Under the pieces are notes generated by a model. It did not search any database. It saw only the letters and a list, made by a program, of their open reading frames with translations, and was not told where the DNA came from. Of a stretch of DNA of 64,000 nt, positions 1-9,366 are shown piece after piece (position 1 is the stretch's first letter; each line of letters starts with the position of its first letter). Made by a program: the position numbers and the translations under genes. This DNA is from Perkinsus marinus ATCC 50983 (taxonomy: Eukaryota > Perkinsozoa > Perkinsida > Perkinsidae): contig NW_003204277.1 in assembly GCF_000006405.1 (NCBI RefSeq), positions 171,837 through 235,836 on the forward strand. Direction: 5' to 3'.

Positions 1-399
1 GACTAGTTTGACATTGCACTCCAGCAATATGACTAAGTTGAGAATTTCGTACTATTTTGTAAAGAGACCAATGAGGCTTGTTTATGAAGTCATTAGTGCT
101 GCTCTCAGATCGGAGCCATCGTGTTCGTCATTGGAACATTGTTGGCATGCTCAACTCGGAGTGGGAAGTAGACACGACGTTTGCCAACTTCGGCCCTGGA
201 ATTAGCTTGTGCTGTGATAACTAACCTCGTACCCATACTATCGATGAGTATTGCTTGACTCAAGACTCAACAGGGGTAGGTATAGAAACTATCTACAATT
301 ATCCATGACTTGTGTCATAACTTGCACAGCACGAGTGGTATCAGTCGAAGGACCATACAATAGGAAATACACCACTTGCACGCGAGCGCCGAAGCCTGG
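1..399. other. No gene recognised
   Basis: Only short open frames with no recognisable domain. The downstream end of the minus-strand gene that follows could reach into this stretch, but no exon could be supported. Confidence 0.3.
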
Positions 400-849
400 T
401 GCCTAGGGGAAGAATGACAACCATCACCTTTCAGCAACCCTACCGCCAGAGCTCTGCAGCAGCCCAACTCCACCACTGAGAATCCGAGCTTCCGAGTGAG
501 CTGTTCATCGAATGGATCGAAATTCAGTGGGCTGACCTCCTCACCAGAGCTCTCACATCTGGACAAAGCTGACGACTACGTGCAAGGGTGTCACTCACAA
601 CCGAAATGTGGACGGGTCGACGTAAAGGAATTTGACGTCTCCTAGTTCCTTCTCTATCACAGGTACCTGCTTTGAGACTACTGACCTCCTCCCTTACAAG
701 GACTATCATTTTTCAGGTAAACTATACTTCTCGAGTCGATAATGCCTTACGGCCTCAGCGGCAATTCTGTCTATTTCCTCCAAAGTCTCTTTGGTCATCT
801 TGGATACGACCGTCATCGCCTCTTGGGTTTCCAGAAGCACCTGTCAGCA

Positions 850-1885
850 TTATGCATCTCTTCCCATCCTCACACCTCCTCCTACTGTGACAAGCTGCCC
901 CTCAGCGTATTCAGGGTGTTGTAATATACCACTACCAAACATCTTGAGGAAGAGCCTAGTGCAGACTGGCGATTGCGGCTGTACCCGTACTGATCGAATC
1001 AACGTCATCAACAAACTGCGAGCTGCTGAACCGTGTAGACCACTACAGTAACACAACACACAGTAGACAGAAACATCTTGGTCATGAACATGCCTTGAGG
1101 AACCATCGTATTTCCACTTGAAACGAAACCACCCTCGATGCACTGCGGTGCATTTACCCCGAACGACCAAGACGTCTTCAGCTGTCATCAGCGACGGTAT
1201 CTCAGCAGCTCTATCCGCTCCAAATAAATCTCCTCTAAATCCTGGAGCCGAGCTCCCTGGATAGGCCAAGTCTAAGACAGGCGTAGAGACTAGAGTAGCT
1301 GTACTGACATGAAAATAGTCAAGTTGGGGACAGTTGGCAATACGCAGTAGGATGGGGGTCATGTTGTGTATCTGTGAGCTCGAATGCTATCACTGCTATC
1401 CTGGTGACACCAGCGGTGACAAAGACCGGGAGTCTCTAACATCGATTTAAGGAGGTCAGCGCGGATGCTTCTGAGGCTAAGTCTAGCACCAAGAGTGAAG
1501 GCCTCCTACGCGTTATAAGGAGTGGCTCCTGAGTTCCTTTCTGGAAGACCTCGCTTAAAGCCTTGAGGATTTTCGGCTCGTAAGTTGCAATCCTATCGTA
1601 AGGTCTTCATTCTCCTTGCATTAGTCCCCAAAAGTTCCCATGATATAACCCCAATTTTCCCACCCTCCACACAGTCTGTCCCATTTTTGTGACGCCGAAT
1701 CCTATTCCCACACGGACTGCGCCTAGTAGCTTTATGGAAATACGCCCCTCACAGTCCGATACATGAGGTTTGAGGGCGGTAACCGATACATGACCTTTGG
1801 GTAAGTCTACGCCTTCGAAGAGTGCTCCCATGGTTGCGCATCTAAACCATGATGAAGGGTAGAAGGAAGAGAGACAACAGCACAC
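850..1885 (-). CDS. Probable multi-exon leucine-rich-repeat-like protein, internal exons
   Basis: Three minus-strand segments read like protein but lie in different frames, as expected for exons separated by short introns. One covers about 1885-1610 and contains GHVSVTALKPHVSDCEGRIS. The next, about 1500-1400, contains SIRADLLKSMLETPG. The third, about 1375-1110, contains LRIANCPQLDYFHVST, whose C-P-x-L pattern is typical of LRR units as in F-box/LRR proteins. A CTCACAG acceptor fits just before the third segment. No F-box or other catalytic domain was found, and neither the start codon nor the true stop was identified. Coordinates bound the supported exons only. More exons may lie at 315-710, where minus-strand frames are open. 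Function is unknown. Confidence 0.33.
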
Positions 1886-2254
1886 AGCCTAGTAGCACTA
1901 ATATCATTCAAACTTGGGGGAGATTATTCGATTCAAATCCGCAGGAACCATGACGCCTTCACTGTGTTGTAAGGCGTCCTCTAGCAATGGCAAGGAATAA
2001 CTTGACTAGCAGCATGTCCCTTTGTAGCCGAGGGAGAATCATATGGACGAAGGATCGTAAACGCTTGAATGCTGACCTGGTTGTGAGTGATAATGGTTGG
2101 CGATGCTGCACAGATATGAACTGACGTATCTCGGATTTTATTCTCCGTGGAAAAATGTCATATCCAGCAGTGAATCCAGGGGCATCGAGCAGCAATGCGA
2201 GCATAAAAGGCCCCAAAAAGGACGTCCTGGCGTGATCGATTTACATGACATTAG
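1886..2254. other. Intergenic, nothing recognised
   Basis: No domain-bearing frame on either strand. It lies between the minus-strand LRR-like exons and the CRT-like relic. Confidence 0.3.
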
Positions 2255-2600
2255 ATGCTTATCCCCACTCTCATCGTCCTCCTTGTTGTGACAGGGACTT
2301 TTGCGGAGAATATTCGATTGCAGCCTCTGGGGGATGCATCCGGCTGCTATGTTACTAGTATTATCAGTCGTGTATTTCGAAATCTAATGGTGATCCTCCT
2401 ATGGGTCGTGAGTAAGGTCACTCATAAGGACATCATGACCAAGGAGGAGTTCCTCTGGGTATGGACCCCACGTTCAGATGTCGATGTGTCTACAAAAAGG
2501 CTTCCGTCGGTGGTCAGATAAACTGCCAGGGTTCAAGTACACCTTCTTCTGGCCCATCGCTGATGTGTTAGGAGACAATCTCATTTTCATCATTTCTGCA
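2255..2600 (+). pseudogene. Decayed CRT-like transporter relic
   Basis: The translated segment matches the N-terminal third of the two intact CRT-like genes downstream, including LIPTLIVLLVVTGTF, the block THKDIMTKEEFLWVWTPR, and in another frame LPGFKYTFF followed by ADVLGDNL. The reading frame shifts near 2480-2500, several residues are deleted or inserted relative to the paralogues (for example a shortened segment after GTF), and similarity stops near 2600, before the later membrane segments. It is therefore a truncated, frameshifted copy. The order relic, intact gene, intact gene on one strand implies tandem duplication followed by loss. Confidence 0.8.
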
Positions 2601-3210
2601 AATACAAACCGTATGCTACGACAATTCCGTAGACATCATAGCCTATGGCCATGGATGCAGTTTTGTGTTGGACAGTCCGGATGTGTCAAGAACAGCGATC
2701 CTCGACTGCAATCGTTCAACAGGCGCGCTCTTCCCAGTAGGCAATTTCAGGAATGGAATCAATTAACAGCGGTGACAACGAATGTGTTTTGCTTAGATTC
2801 AACTCCCCTTGTGCAATGGATCGCTAGAGGGATAGAGAATCCTAATAATATCTTTGTCTATACACCCTTAAGTTCGTATCGTGAAAACCCCAAATTTCAG
2901 TCTATCAACAGGCTCGCTATCTTGAAGATCTGTTCCATGGCATGACAATATGTATCCGCTCAGAAGGCGGTATGAGATAGAGAGAGCACCTAACGATGCC
3001 TGCCGAAAAACCAAGAGAGGGGACATCATAGGCTGAGCTAGCGAACTAGCCTTCCTGTGCCAAGTTCTATCCGATAGCTAAATTTCACTTATAGCACTGT
3101 AGTTGGTTTATGAGTTTGATAGTAATAATGGTTTTGATAACTTCCAAGGATTACTCTGAGATCGTGCTATGTGCAATCAATGTTAGGTCCAATCTTTGTG
3201 TTTCTTCTAA
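2601..3210. other. Spacer between CRT-like relic and first intact copy
   Basis: Open frames continue to about 2945 but no longer resemble the transporter. The rest is the presumed upstream region of the next gene, with no motif that could be supported. Confidence 0.3.
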
Positions 3211-4662
3211 ATGCCATCATCTGCAGTTAACTCGGGTCATCCGAGTAGCAGCAGTTACGGCGACATCCACGTTGACGACAAGGTGTCGGTGGTAGATAAG
3301 ACTTCGTGGCGAAGTAGGTTTACATGGCGTAAGATGCTTGTTCCCACTCTTATCGTCCTCCTTGTTACTTTTGGGACTTTCAACATTGTTTCGGGGAAGA
3401 TTCGATCACAGCCGTTGGGAGAAGCAGCAGGTTATGTTACCTGTATTATAAGTCAATATGTATATTTCACCACATACTGGTCTCTTTTGATCATTCTGTC
3501 TGTGCTGAGTAAGCTCACACATAAGGACATTATGACCAAGGAAGAGTTCCTATGGGTATGGGCCCCAAGAAAGGAAGCTGACGAGTCTAAGAAGGGTTTC
3601 CTCCGGTTGTGGAGTAGATTACCTGGCATCAAATATACCTTCTTCTCATCTATGGGTGATGTACTCGGAGATAATCTTATGTATCTTACTCAGCCCTTCT
3701 TATCGATTATCCTCTTCAACCTTCTCCAACAAGCAATGGTGCCCTATACTTTAATGTGGTCCTGCATTCTACTTGGAAGACGGTATATTTCTGAAGAGTT
3801 ATTGGGAGTGTGTATGGTTGTTGCAATGACACTCCTCTCAGCTGTGGTCTCGACTGGGTCAGGTGGATCGAACAGTGTGGGTATGACTATTGTCTGCCTT
3901 CTGTCAACCTTATTCCAGGCTCTAGCACAAGTTATAAGAGAGGCCATGTTCCTCGATTATGCACGATATGCTGAGAAGCACGACTTCAAAAACAAGAAAC
4001 TCAATGTCTTCGCCGTGGGTAGTTCTAACAATACGTTTGGTATCATTTGGGTATTCCCGATTTCCATCTTGGTAGAATCATTCAGGACGTCTGACAATGT
4101 GCTAGATGCTATGGGTGAGGGCTTCCAAACGCTCCTACATGCAAAAGGCGCCTTACCCGCCTTCGTGGTGTTCATGATCATCAACGTGTGCTTTAACATC
4201 ACTGTCTTCCTCCTTATCAGCTACGGTTCAAGTTTGCTCACTTTCGTTTGCTTCAAACTCTCAGTGCCTCTGTCCGCATTTCTGTCGCTTGTCAGTTGGC
4301 CTCTTATTGGTGCTGATACTATCAGTTGGATTGAGTGGGTGTGTCTGGCGGTCATCCTCGCTGGTGTGCTCATTTTTCGGCATGGTAATGGCATCCGATT
4401 TAAACTTGAGGCTGAGAATGAGCGGTTGGACGAGACTCATAATAAGAAGATACCAAAGGCTATCATCTGCTTTTGGCCTTTTTTCCGTCATCGGAAGCCT
4501 GTTAGAGAGGGTGAAGACCCTAACAAGGGCGTTGTGATCAACACCACCTGTTGTGGACCGCATGGTGTACCTCATGAGAACCGTACTAGGACTGTCGACG
4601 TGGAGTCGGTGTTGTCAGATATAGAGTCTGATGGTAAGGCTACTGAAATACCTCTGAAGTGA
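3211..4662 (+). CDS. CRT-like drug/metabolite transporter, copy 1
   Basis: A 483-residue intronless polytopic membrane protein. After a hydrophilic N-terminus of about 45 residues, roughly ten hydrophobic segments follow, ending near residue 390, then a charged cytosolic-type tail. Layout and motifs suggest the chloroquine-resistance-transporter-like branch of the drug/metabolite transporter superfamily: a first segment with GTFNIVSGKIRSQPLG, then KYTFFSSMGDVLGDNLMYLT at the predicted second helix, and KKLNVFAVGSSNN where family members have a DLNVFxVN-type loop. Family members move small solutes across vacuole or plastid membranes; the substrate here cannot be told. The start is the first ATG of the frame, about 120 nt upstream of the first helix. 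It is about 65% identical by eye to the gene at 5735. A generic SLC35-like transporter is the alternative. Confidence 0.7.
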   Translation: MPSSAVNSGHPSSSSYGDIHVDDKVSVVDKTSWRSRFTWRKMLVPTLIVLLVTFGTFNIVSGKIRSQPLGEAAGYVTCIISQYVYFTTYWSLLIILSVLSKLTHKDIMTKEEFLWVWAPRKEADESKKGFLRLWSRLPGIKYTFFSSMGDVLGDNLMYLTQPFLSIILFNLLQQAMVPYTLMWSCILLGRRYISEELLGVCMVVAMTLLSAVVSTGSGGSNSVGMTIVCLLSTLFQALAQVIREAMFLDYARYAEKHDFKNKKLNVFAVGSSNNTFGIIWVFPISILVESFRTSDNVLDAMGEGFQTLLHAKGALPAFVVFMIINVCFNITVFLLISYGSSLLTFVCFKLSVPLSAFLSLVSWPLIGADTISWIEWVCLAVILAGVLIFRHGNGIRFKLEAENERLDETHNKKIPKAIICFWPFFRHRKPVREGEDPNKGVVINTTCCGPHGVPHENRTRTVDVESVLSDIESDGKATEIPLK

Positions 4663-5734
4663 TCCTGCATGTATGGTCTGATCGTAACAAAGCTCAACGA
4701 CTACCTCTTGCAGTGAACATATAACATGGTCTCCATTGAGTAGTCCTAACTCTCACTGCTTGAGATTGATAATATGCTGCCTTGTTTTGCCCTGATGATT
4801 GTGTGCCAAACACTATTAATGACGTTGTATGGACGTATGTTTTAGGATCAGTGTTCAACACGGTCATTGTTCTGTTTAATCTTTCATTATATTGGCCAGT
4901 TGCCTGCGGGTTGTAATGATATTACTTTATACTGACTATTCTCTTATCCATTCCTTCGTTGCGGGCCGTATGTCTCGACAATTCTGCACGCATTCTACCA
5001 TGCCCTTTATCACTTCTATCTAGGTAATAATTTTGTGTTGACAGTTCCTCTACTGGAGTCGTCGAGCGGGAGAATGTTTGGCTCAAGAAGTTGATAATCA
5101 GTGCATATCGGAGGTCAAAACAATGCATACGTTCACTGTATACGGACAGCACGACTAAAGTGCGTAATCGTTTAAACTGTACTGCGTATGTGAAGTGGAC
5201 ATCCGCCATAAATGGTGGTGATATGTTCAGACGTTCGCTCTAATAGTTGTCTTATGATGAAGTTCACGGATGTTCGAAGTGTTCTATCTGAACTATCGTT
5301 GAACTTCTTTCAGAACTTTTACATACTTTTTTCGAGCTTATGTGTGCATTCGATGAAAGGTATTGTGCCGTGGAGGAAAAGAGTACTGCGAATCATAGCT
5401 CCACACGTTATGAGAGCACACAGGATTGACGAATAGTGTATATGAGGGCAACACATCATGTAAGCATGATTGCCACTTCATGACAAGGTTCTAGGGTCTC
5501 CTACACTCCTTATGCTATCCACAGAGATTTCCGTCACCCCAAGTCTTTTACCGGCGAACCGCGGTGAGACTTGATATGAGTCCAGTGTAAGAGATACCTC
5601 AAGTTGGGCTAGAGTGCTAGCCATCGCCGCTAGTGGGCTATGATACCTCAAAGCTAGAGGTGCTAGTGCTGTACCACTCATTCGTATCAGGTCGAAAGTA
5701 TTTGTATCTTCTATAAGTTCATTTCTTTCTTGTC
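4663..5734. other. Intergenic region between the two CRT-like genes
   Basis: About 1.1 kb with no domain-bearing frame. Short frames on both strands look random. It presumably contains the 3' end of the upstream gene and the promoter of the downstream gene; no specific element was identified. Confidence 0.35.
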
Positions 5735-7093
5735 ATGACAAAGGCTCCAACGAACTCTCCTTCTGAGTTGGAACGTCTAGAGAAAGAGGATAAGGTGGCG
5801 AGACCATCGACCTCTTTCAAGGACCGCCTCGGCAAATGGCTGGTACCTTTCCTCATAGTGATGTTGGTTATCACTGGTACCTTCAACACTGTTGCTGGTA
5901 AAATAAGATCTGAGCCTCTTGGAGAGTACTCAGGCTTTGTCACTAGTATCATCGGCCAGTTTGTTTACTTTACCGTGTATTGGAGTATTCTCGGTGGAAA
6001 GGCTCTCCTCGGGTTTGTTACCAAAGAGGAGTTCCTCTGGGTATGGACACCTCGAAAAGACGAAGACATTGATCCCTCCAAACGTGGTCTGAGGAGATGG
6101 TGGGCACGTCTGCCTGGTATCAAGTACACTTTCTTTTCATCGCTGAGTGACGTGATGGGCGATAACTTTATGTTCATGACACAACCTTATTTGTCTATTA
6201 TCGTCTTCAATCTACTTCAACAAGGTATGGTCCCCTTCACCTTGATCTGGTCTTGCCTCATCCTAGCAGCAAGATACACTTTGCAAGAGCTCTTTGGTGT
6301 TAGTTTGGTCGTTGCCATGACTATTGCCTCTGCTGTTACCTCTTCTACCAGTGAGGGGTCCAGCAGTGTTGGTATGTCCATCATTTGTCTGATGTCTACT
6401 ATGTTCCAAGCTCTAGGATTTGTGATAAAAGAGTACATGTTCCGCGACTATACTGCCTTTGCGGAAAAGCACAACTACAAACAGAAGAATTTAGACGTGT
6501 TTGCTGTGAGTAGTTCTAATCACACGTTTGGTATCATCTGGGTTTTCCCGATATCAATTATGGTCGAAATGGTTCGAACGGATGAGAACGTACTGGACGT
6601 CATGGCAGCTGGTTTCGACACTCTACTGCATGCTCATGGTGCTATGTCCTCATTCGTTGTTTACATGGTCATTAACGTTTGCTTTAACATCACCATCTAT
6701 CTACTGGTCTCATACGGGTCTAGTCTATTAACATTTGTAAGCCTCAAGATCACAGTGCCCTTGTCTGCTTTCATGTCATTGATTAGTTGGCCCTTGGTTG
6801 GCGCTGATACGGTCACTTGGTTTGAATGGTTATCTCTGGTCGTTATTATGAGTGGCGTTGTCATCTTCCGTCATGGTAATGGCAAACGTGAAATGTTGGA
6901 GGAGGAGAACAAGCGTATTGATGAGTCTGGTGACACGAATACTCCCAAGACTATCATTTGCTTCTGGCCTCTCTTCAGAAAAAGAAGAGGCAAGTCTCCT
7001 CAGGCAGCAGACGTCGAGATCCCCGTGAAAAGTAGTGAAGTTATCGAACAACGTGAGGCTGGTGTCAATGTAACGACTAAGAACTCTATGTAA
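5735..7093 (+). CDS. CRT-like drug/metabolite transporter, copy 2
   Basis: A 452-residue intronless paralogue of the gene at 3211, same strand. It keeps the same order of segments: a first helix with GTFNTVAGKIRSEPLG, then FVTKEEFLWVWTPRKDEDID in a loop, KYTFFSSLSDVMGDNFMFMT, and LDVFAVSSSNHTFGIIWVFP, followed by paired terminal helices with LLTFVSLKITVPLSAF. The tail after residue about 395 is hydrophilic and diverges from copy 1. Length matches the roughly 400-480 residues usual for CRT-like proteins. The ATG used lies 40 codons before the first helix. As for copy 1, an endomembrane solute exporter is likely, and the substrate is unknown. Confidence 0.7.
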   Translation: MTKAPTNSPSELERLEKEDKVARPSTSFKDRLGKWLVPFLIVMLVITGTFNTVAGKIRSEPLGEYSGFVTSIIGQFVYFTVYWSILGGKALLGFVTKEEFLWVWTPRKDEDIDPSKRGLRRWWARLPGIKYTFFSSLSDVMGDNFMFMTQPYLSIIVFNLLQQGMVPFTLIWSCLILAARYTLQELFGVSLVVAMTIASAVTSSTSEGSSSVGMSIICLMSTMFQALGFVIKEYMFRDYTAFAEKHNYKQKNLDVFAVSSSNHTFGIIWVFPISIMVEMVRTDENVLDVMAAGFDTLLHAHGAMSSFVVYMVINVCFNITIYLLVSYGSSLLTFVSLKITVPLSAFMSLISWPLVGADTVTWFEWLSLVVIMSGVVIFRHGNGKREMLEEENKRIDESGDTNTPKTIICFWPLFRKRRGKSPQAADVEIPVKSSEVIEQREAGVNVTTKNSM

Positions 7094-7619
7094 GAGTATG
7101 CTTGCTCATGCGAGCTGCTCATCGGTCTACTATCGATTTTTAAATGGTGTGCGCTGTCATAGCCGACCAAATCTAAAATGGTCACCTTTAGCCCCTCGAG
7201 GGCGTAGAGGAACCATCATTAATAGTTTATTTGACTACATCACCGATTCTGTCCAAGTTACTTTATCATTTTTACCAAAAAGTAATTGTGTTACGGTATT
7301 GCATTAAATATCGTCCGATCTCGAATTTGTTTAAACACCCACTAGAGTATCAGCCTACCTTCTCACTCTTCTCATGCCGTGCTCATATGATGATGATGAA
7401 CTTCGCCCGTGGATTAGGGCCTTATCGTCCGACCCGTATGCATAGAGAAAGTTGTGGATTTCTTGGACCTGCCTCAGTCGTTGATATGAAGTATAGGAAC
7501 TACCACTATGCGAGGTGGTCTATGGGCCGATAATAGGATGGCAATATACGCATGTTGATGACAATAAGGAAATTCTGAGAAAATTGTCGTTGGTGGTTAT
7601 GCACTTCTATTTCGTGTAT

Positions 7620-7675
7620 AAATATTCATAAAATAGTGGGAAAACCAAACACATATTCCAACACTGTTATTAACC
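7620..7675 (+). repeat. Dispersed repeat piece, family member 1
   Basis: Contains ATTCATAAAATAGTGGGAAA and then ACATATTCCAACACTGTT. The same two words, about 20-40 nt apart and slightly diverged, recur near 26788-26853. No terminal inverted repeats were seen. It could be a short non-autonomous element or a conserved flanking motif. Confidence 0.45.
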
Positions 7676-8394
7676 ATCTCTTACCATCCTACCGTCAACT
7701 CAGCGTTCCCCCCTTTACGGTATGCTTCGATGTTGGTCGTCGATGTAGGCTCCATACCAGGATGAATTAACAATCATCTCGGATATGTGGCTGAAGATCA
7801 CATAAAATCTTGCAATCTTGCATTTCCTCAACGCGAAACTCTTAACACCGTTTTCGTGCGTGCCACGTCGAGCCCTTTTCGATTTCCACACGAAAGTTTT
7901 TACTTTCCCGTGAGTACCGTAATTTTAGAAAATCAGCGACTGTAGTATTACTTCAAAATGTAACCTCAACAAGCCGTTACGAGCTACGTGAACTGATAGA
8001 AAAAGGGTAAAATCAATTTCACTACTCACTCTATGGCAGCCTGTACAGTAACTGTCTATACCTCGACTAGAAATCAGCGCGGGAAACTCATCATGTTTTC
8101 ATAGCAATAATTTTTTGTCAGTCGTGTATTGTCTGTCACCGTCGGGAGTTGGATGCCCGCTAAGATTCGTTATTGTTGTTGATGAATTCTATACGGTTGA
8201 TGAGGAGGATGACTTGTGATGTTCTCATGGTGTGGTATATGAGGTTACTAGCGGATGTAAGGAGGTGACCCAAGCTGGGTGGGGGGAATATATGCACATG
8301 GTAGTCAATTACATGTGTTGGTAGAAATGTGGTAATTCTGAGAGGAAATTTTGAGAAATCGTCGTTAGATTTGTACACTTCTACCCAAAATAGT

Positions 8395-8470
8395 GTGTGG
8401 ATTTTCATGATTTGGTGAGGAAACTTACAAGCTCGGTTGAGGAAACCGAACATATATTCCCGCATTTTTG
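8395..8470 (+). repeat. Dispersed repeat piece, diverged member
   Basis: Holds TTTTCATGATTTGGTGAGGA followed by ACCGAACATATATTCCCGCA, a looser version of the words at 7620 and 26788. The preceding segment 8330-8370 (AATTCTGAGAGGAAATTTTG) also resembles 7565-7600 (AATTCTGAGAAAATTGTCGT), which extends the relationship upstream. Confidence 0.35.
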
Positions 8471-9366
8471 GTACTAGTATAAAATTGAAATAATGGTCTG
8501 ATGGGGTTCTCTAATAGTATTGTGTGATAACCAAACATCAGTCTTCGCGCTGGATCTTGTCGGAGGTGATAACTAAAAAAATACGACTCGGCAGTTTGAG
8601 TGGGGAGTAATTCTACCATCATCTCATACGGAACTGTGTAAAATCAAGGGTTTACGAAGGTTGTAAATTACGACTGTGATGGTTGGTGGAAATTCAAAAA
8701 TGAATTCTCATTATTTTTCGATACACGGCATCGCGAACAGTTGCTAATACGACATGTATTTTGCCGCATTCACCAGGGTGGGAGGGGGCTTGAATAGTGA
8801 CTAAGAACTTTAGAAGATCGAAAAATATAACGGCTTGTGGTTTTGGTAAGAATGTATGCTATGTGTGTAGAAAGCTGTAATCGTGTAAAATGATACTACA
8901 CTGTGGGAGGAAATAGTGCTAGTACACTCTTAGGAAGACCCTGTTAGTTGCGAAACTTATCCGGTGTGACGATAAAGATTATCTTGCATACGTCGCTGTG
9001 CGCTAACCTGTGTGGGTTCCTGTGTAGATTTGGGAAGCGGTAGATTTGCAACATTTTTTCAATTGTAAGTAGCACTATGTAAAGTGATGAATGCCCACTA
9101 CCAATGGAACCGTAGTGGAATATTCTGACCGACGAGAAACATGTTGGAGTACTGGACCAAGGGCACGATCGAGGTAAGAGATGTTAGTTTGTGCATGCGT
9201 GCAGAGCTCGTATTGTTTTTCCGAGGTTTGTCTGAAGTGTTGGCGGTCACTTATCTCGAAATAACGCCATGTTAATGTTGTCTTTACCACGTTTCTATCT
9301 AGAGGGAAGAATCTTAGGTTCAGGGTGGTAAGATACAGATTAGGTCATGTTATAACACTCGAATGT

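Larger units (their letters stand above)
7094..9366. other. AT-richer intergenic region with dispersed repeat pieces
   Basis: More than 2 kb without a convincing coding segment. Stretches near 7620-7670 and 8395-8465 share words with each other and with 26785-26855 (see repeat entries). The promoter of the 9367 gene should lie at the right edge; no specific element is visible. Confidence 0.4.

Noticed and set aside
5077-5087. TTTGGCTCAAG, the 3' end of the dinoflagellate spliced-leader sequence
   Set aside because: Only 11 bases match, the preceding bases do not, and it is not directly upstream of a start codon. Similar shorter words occur inside the 9367 gene. Chance match.
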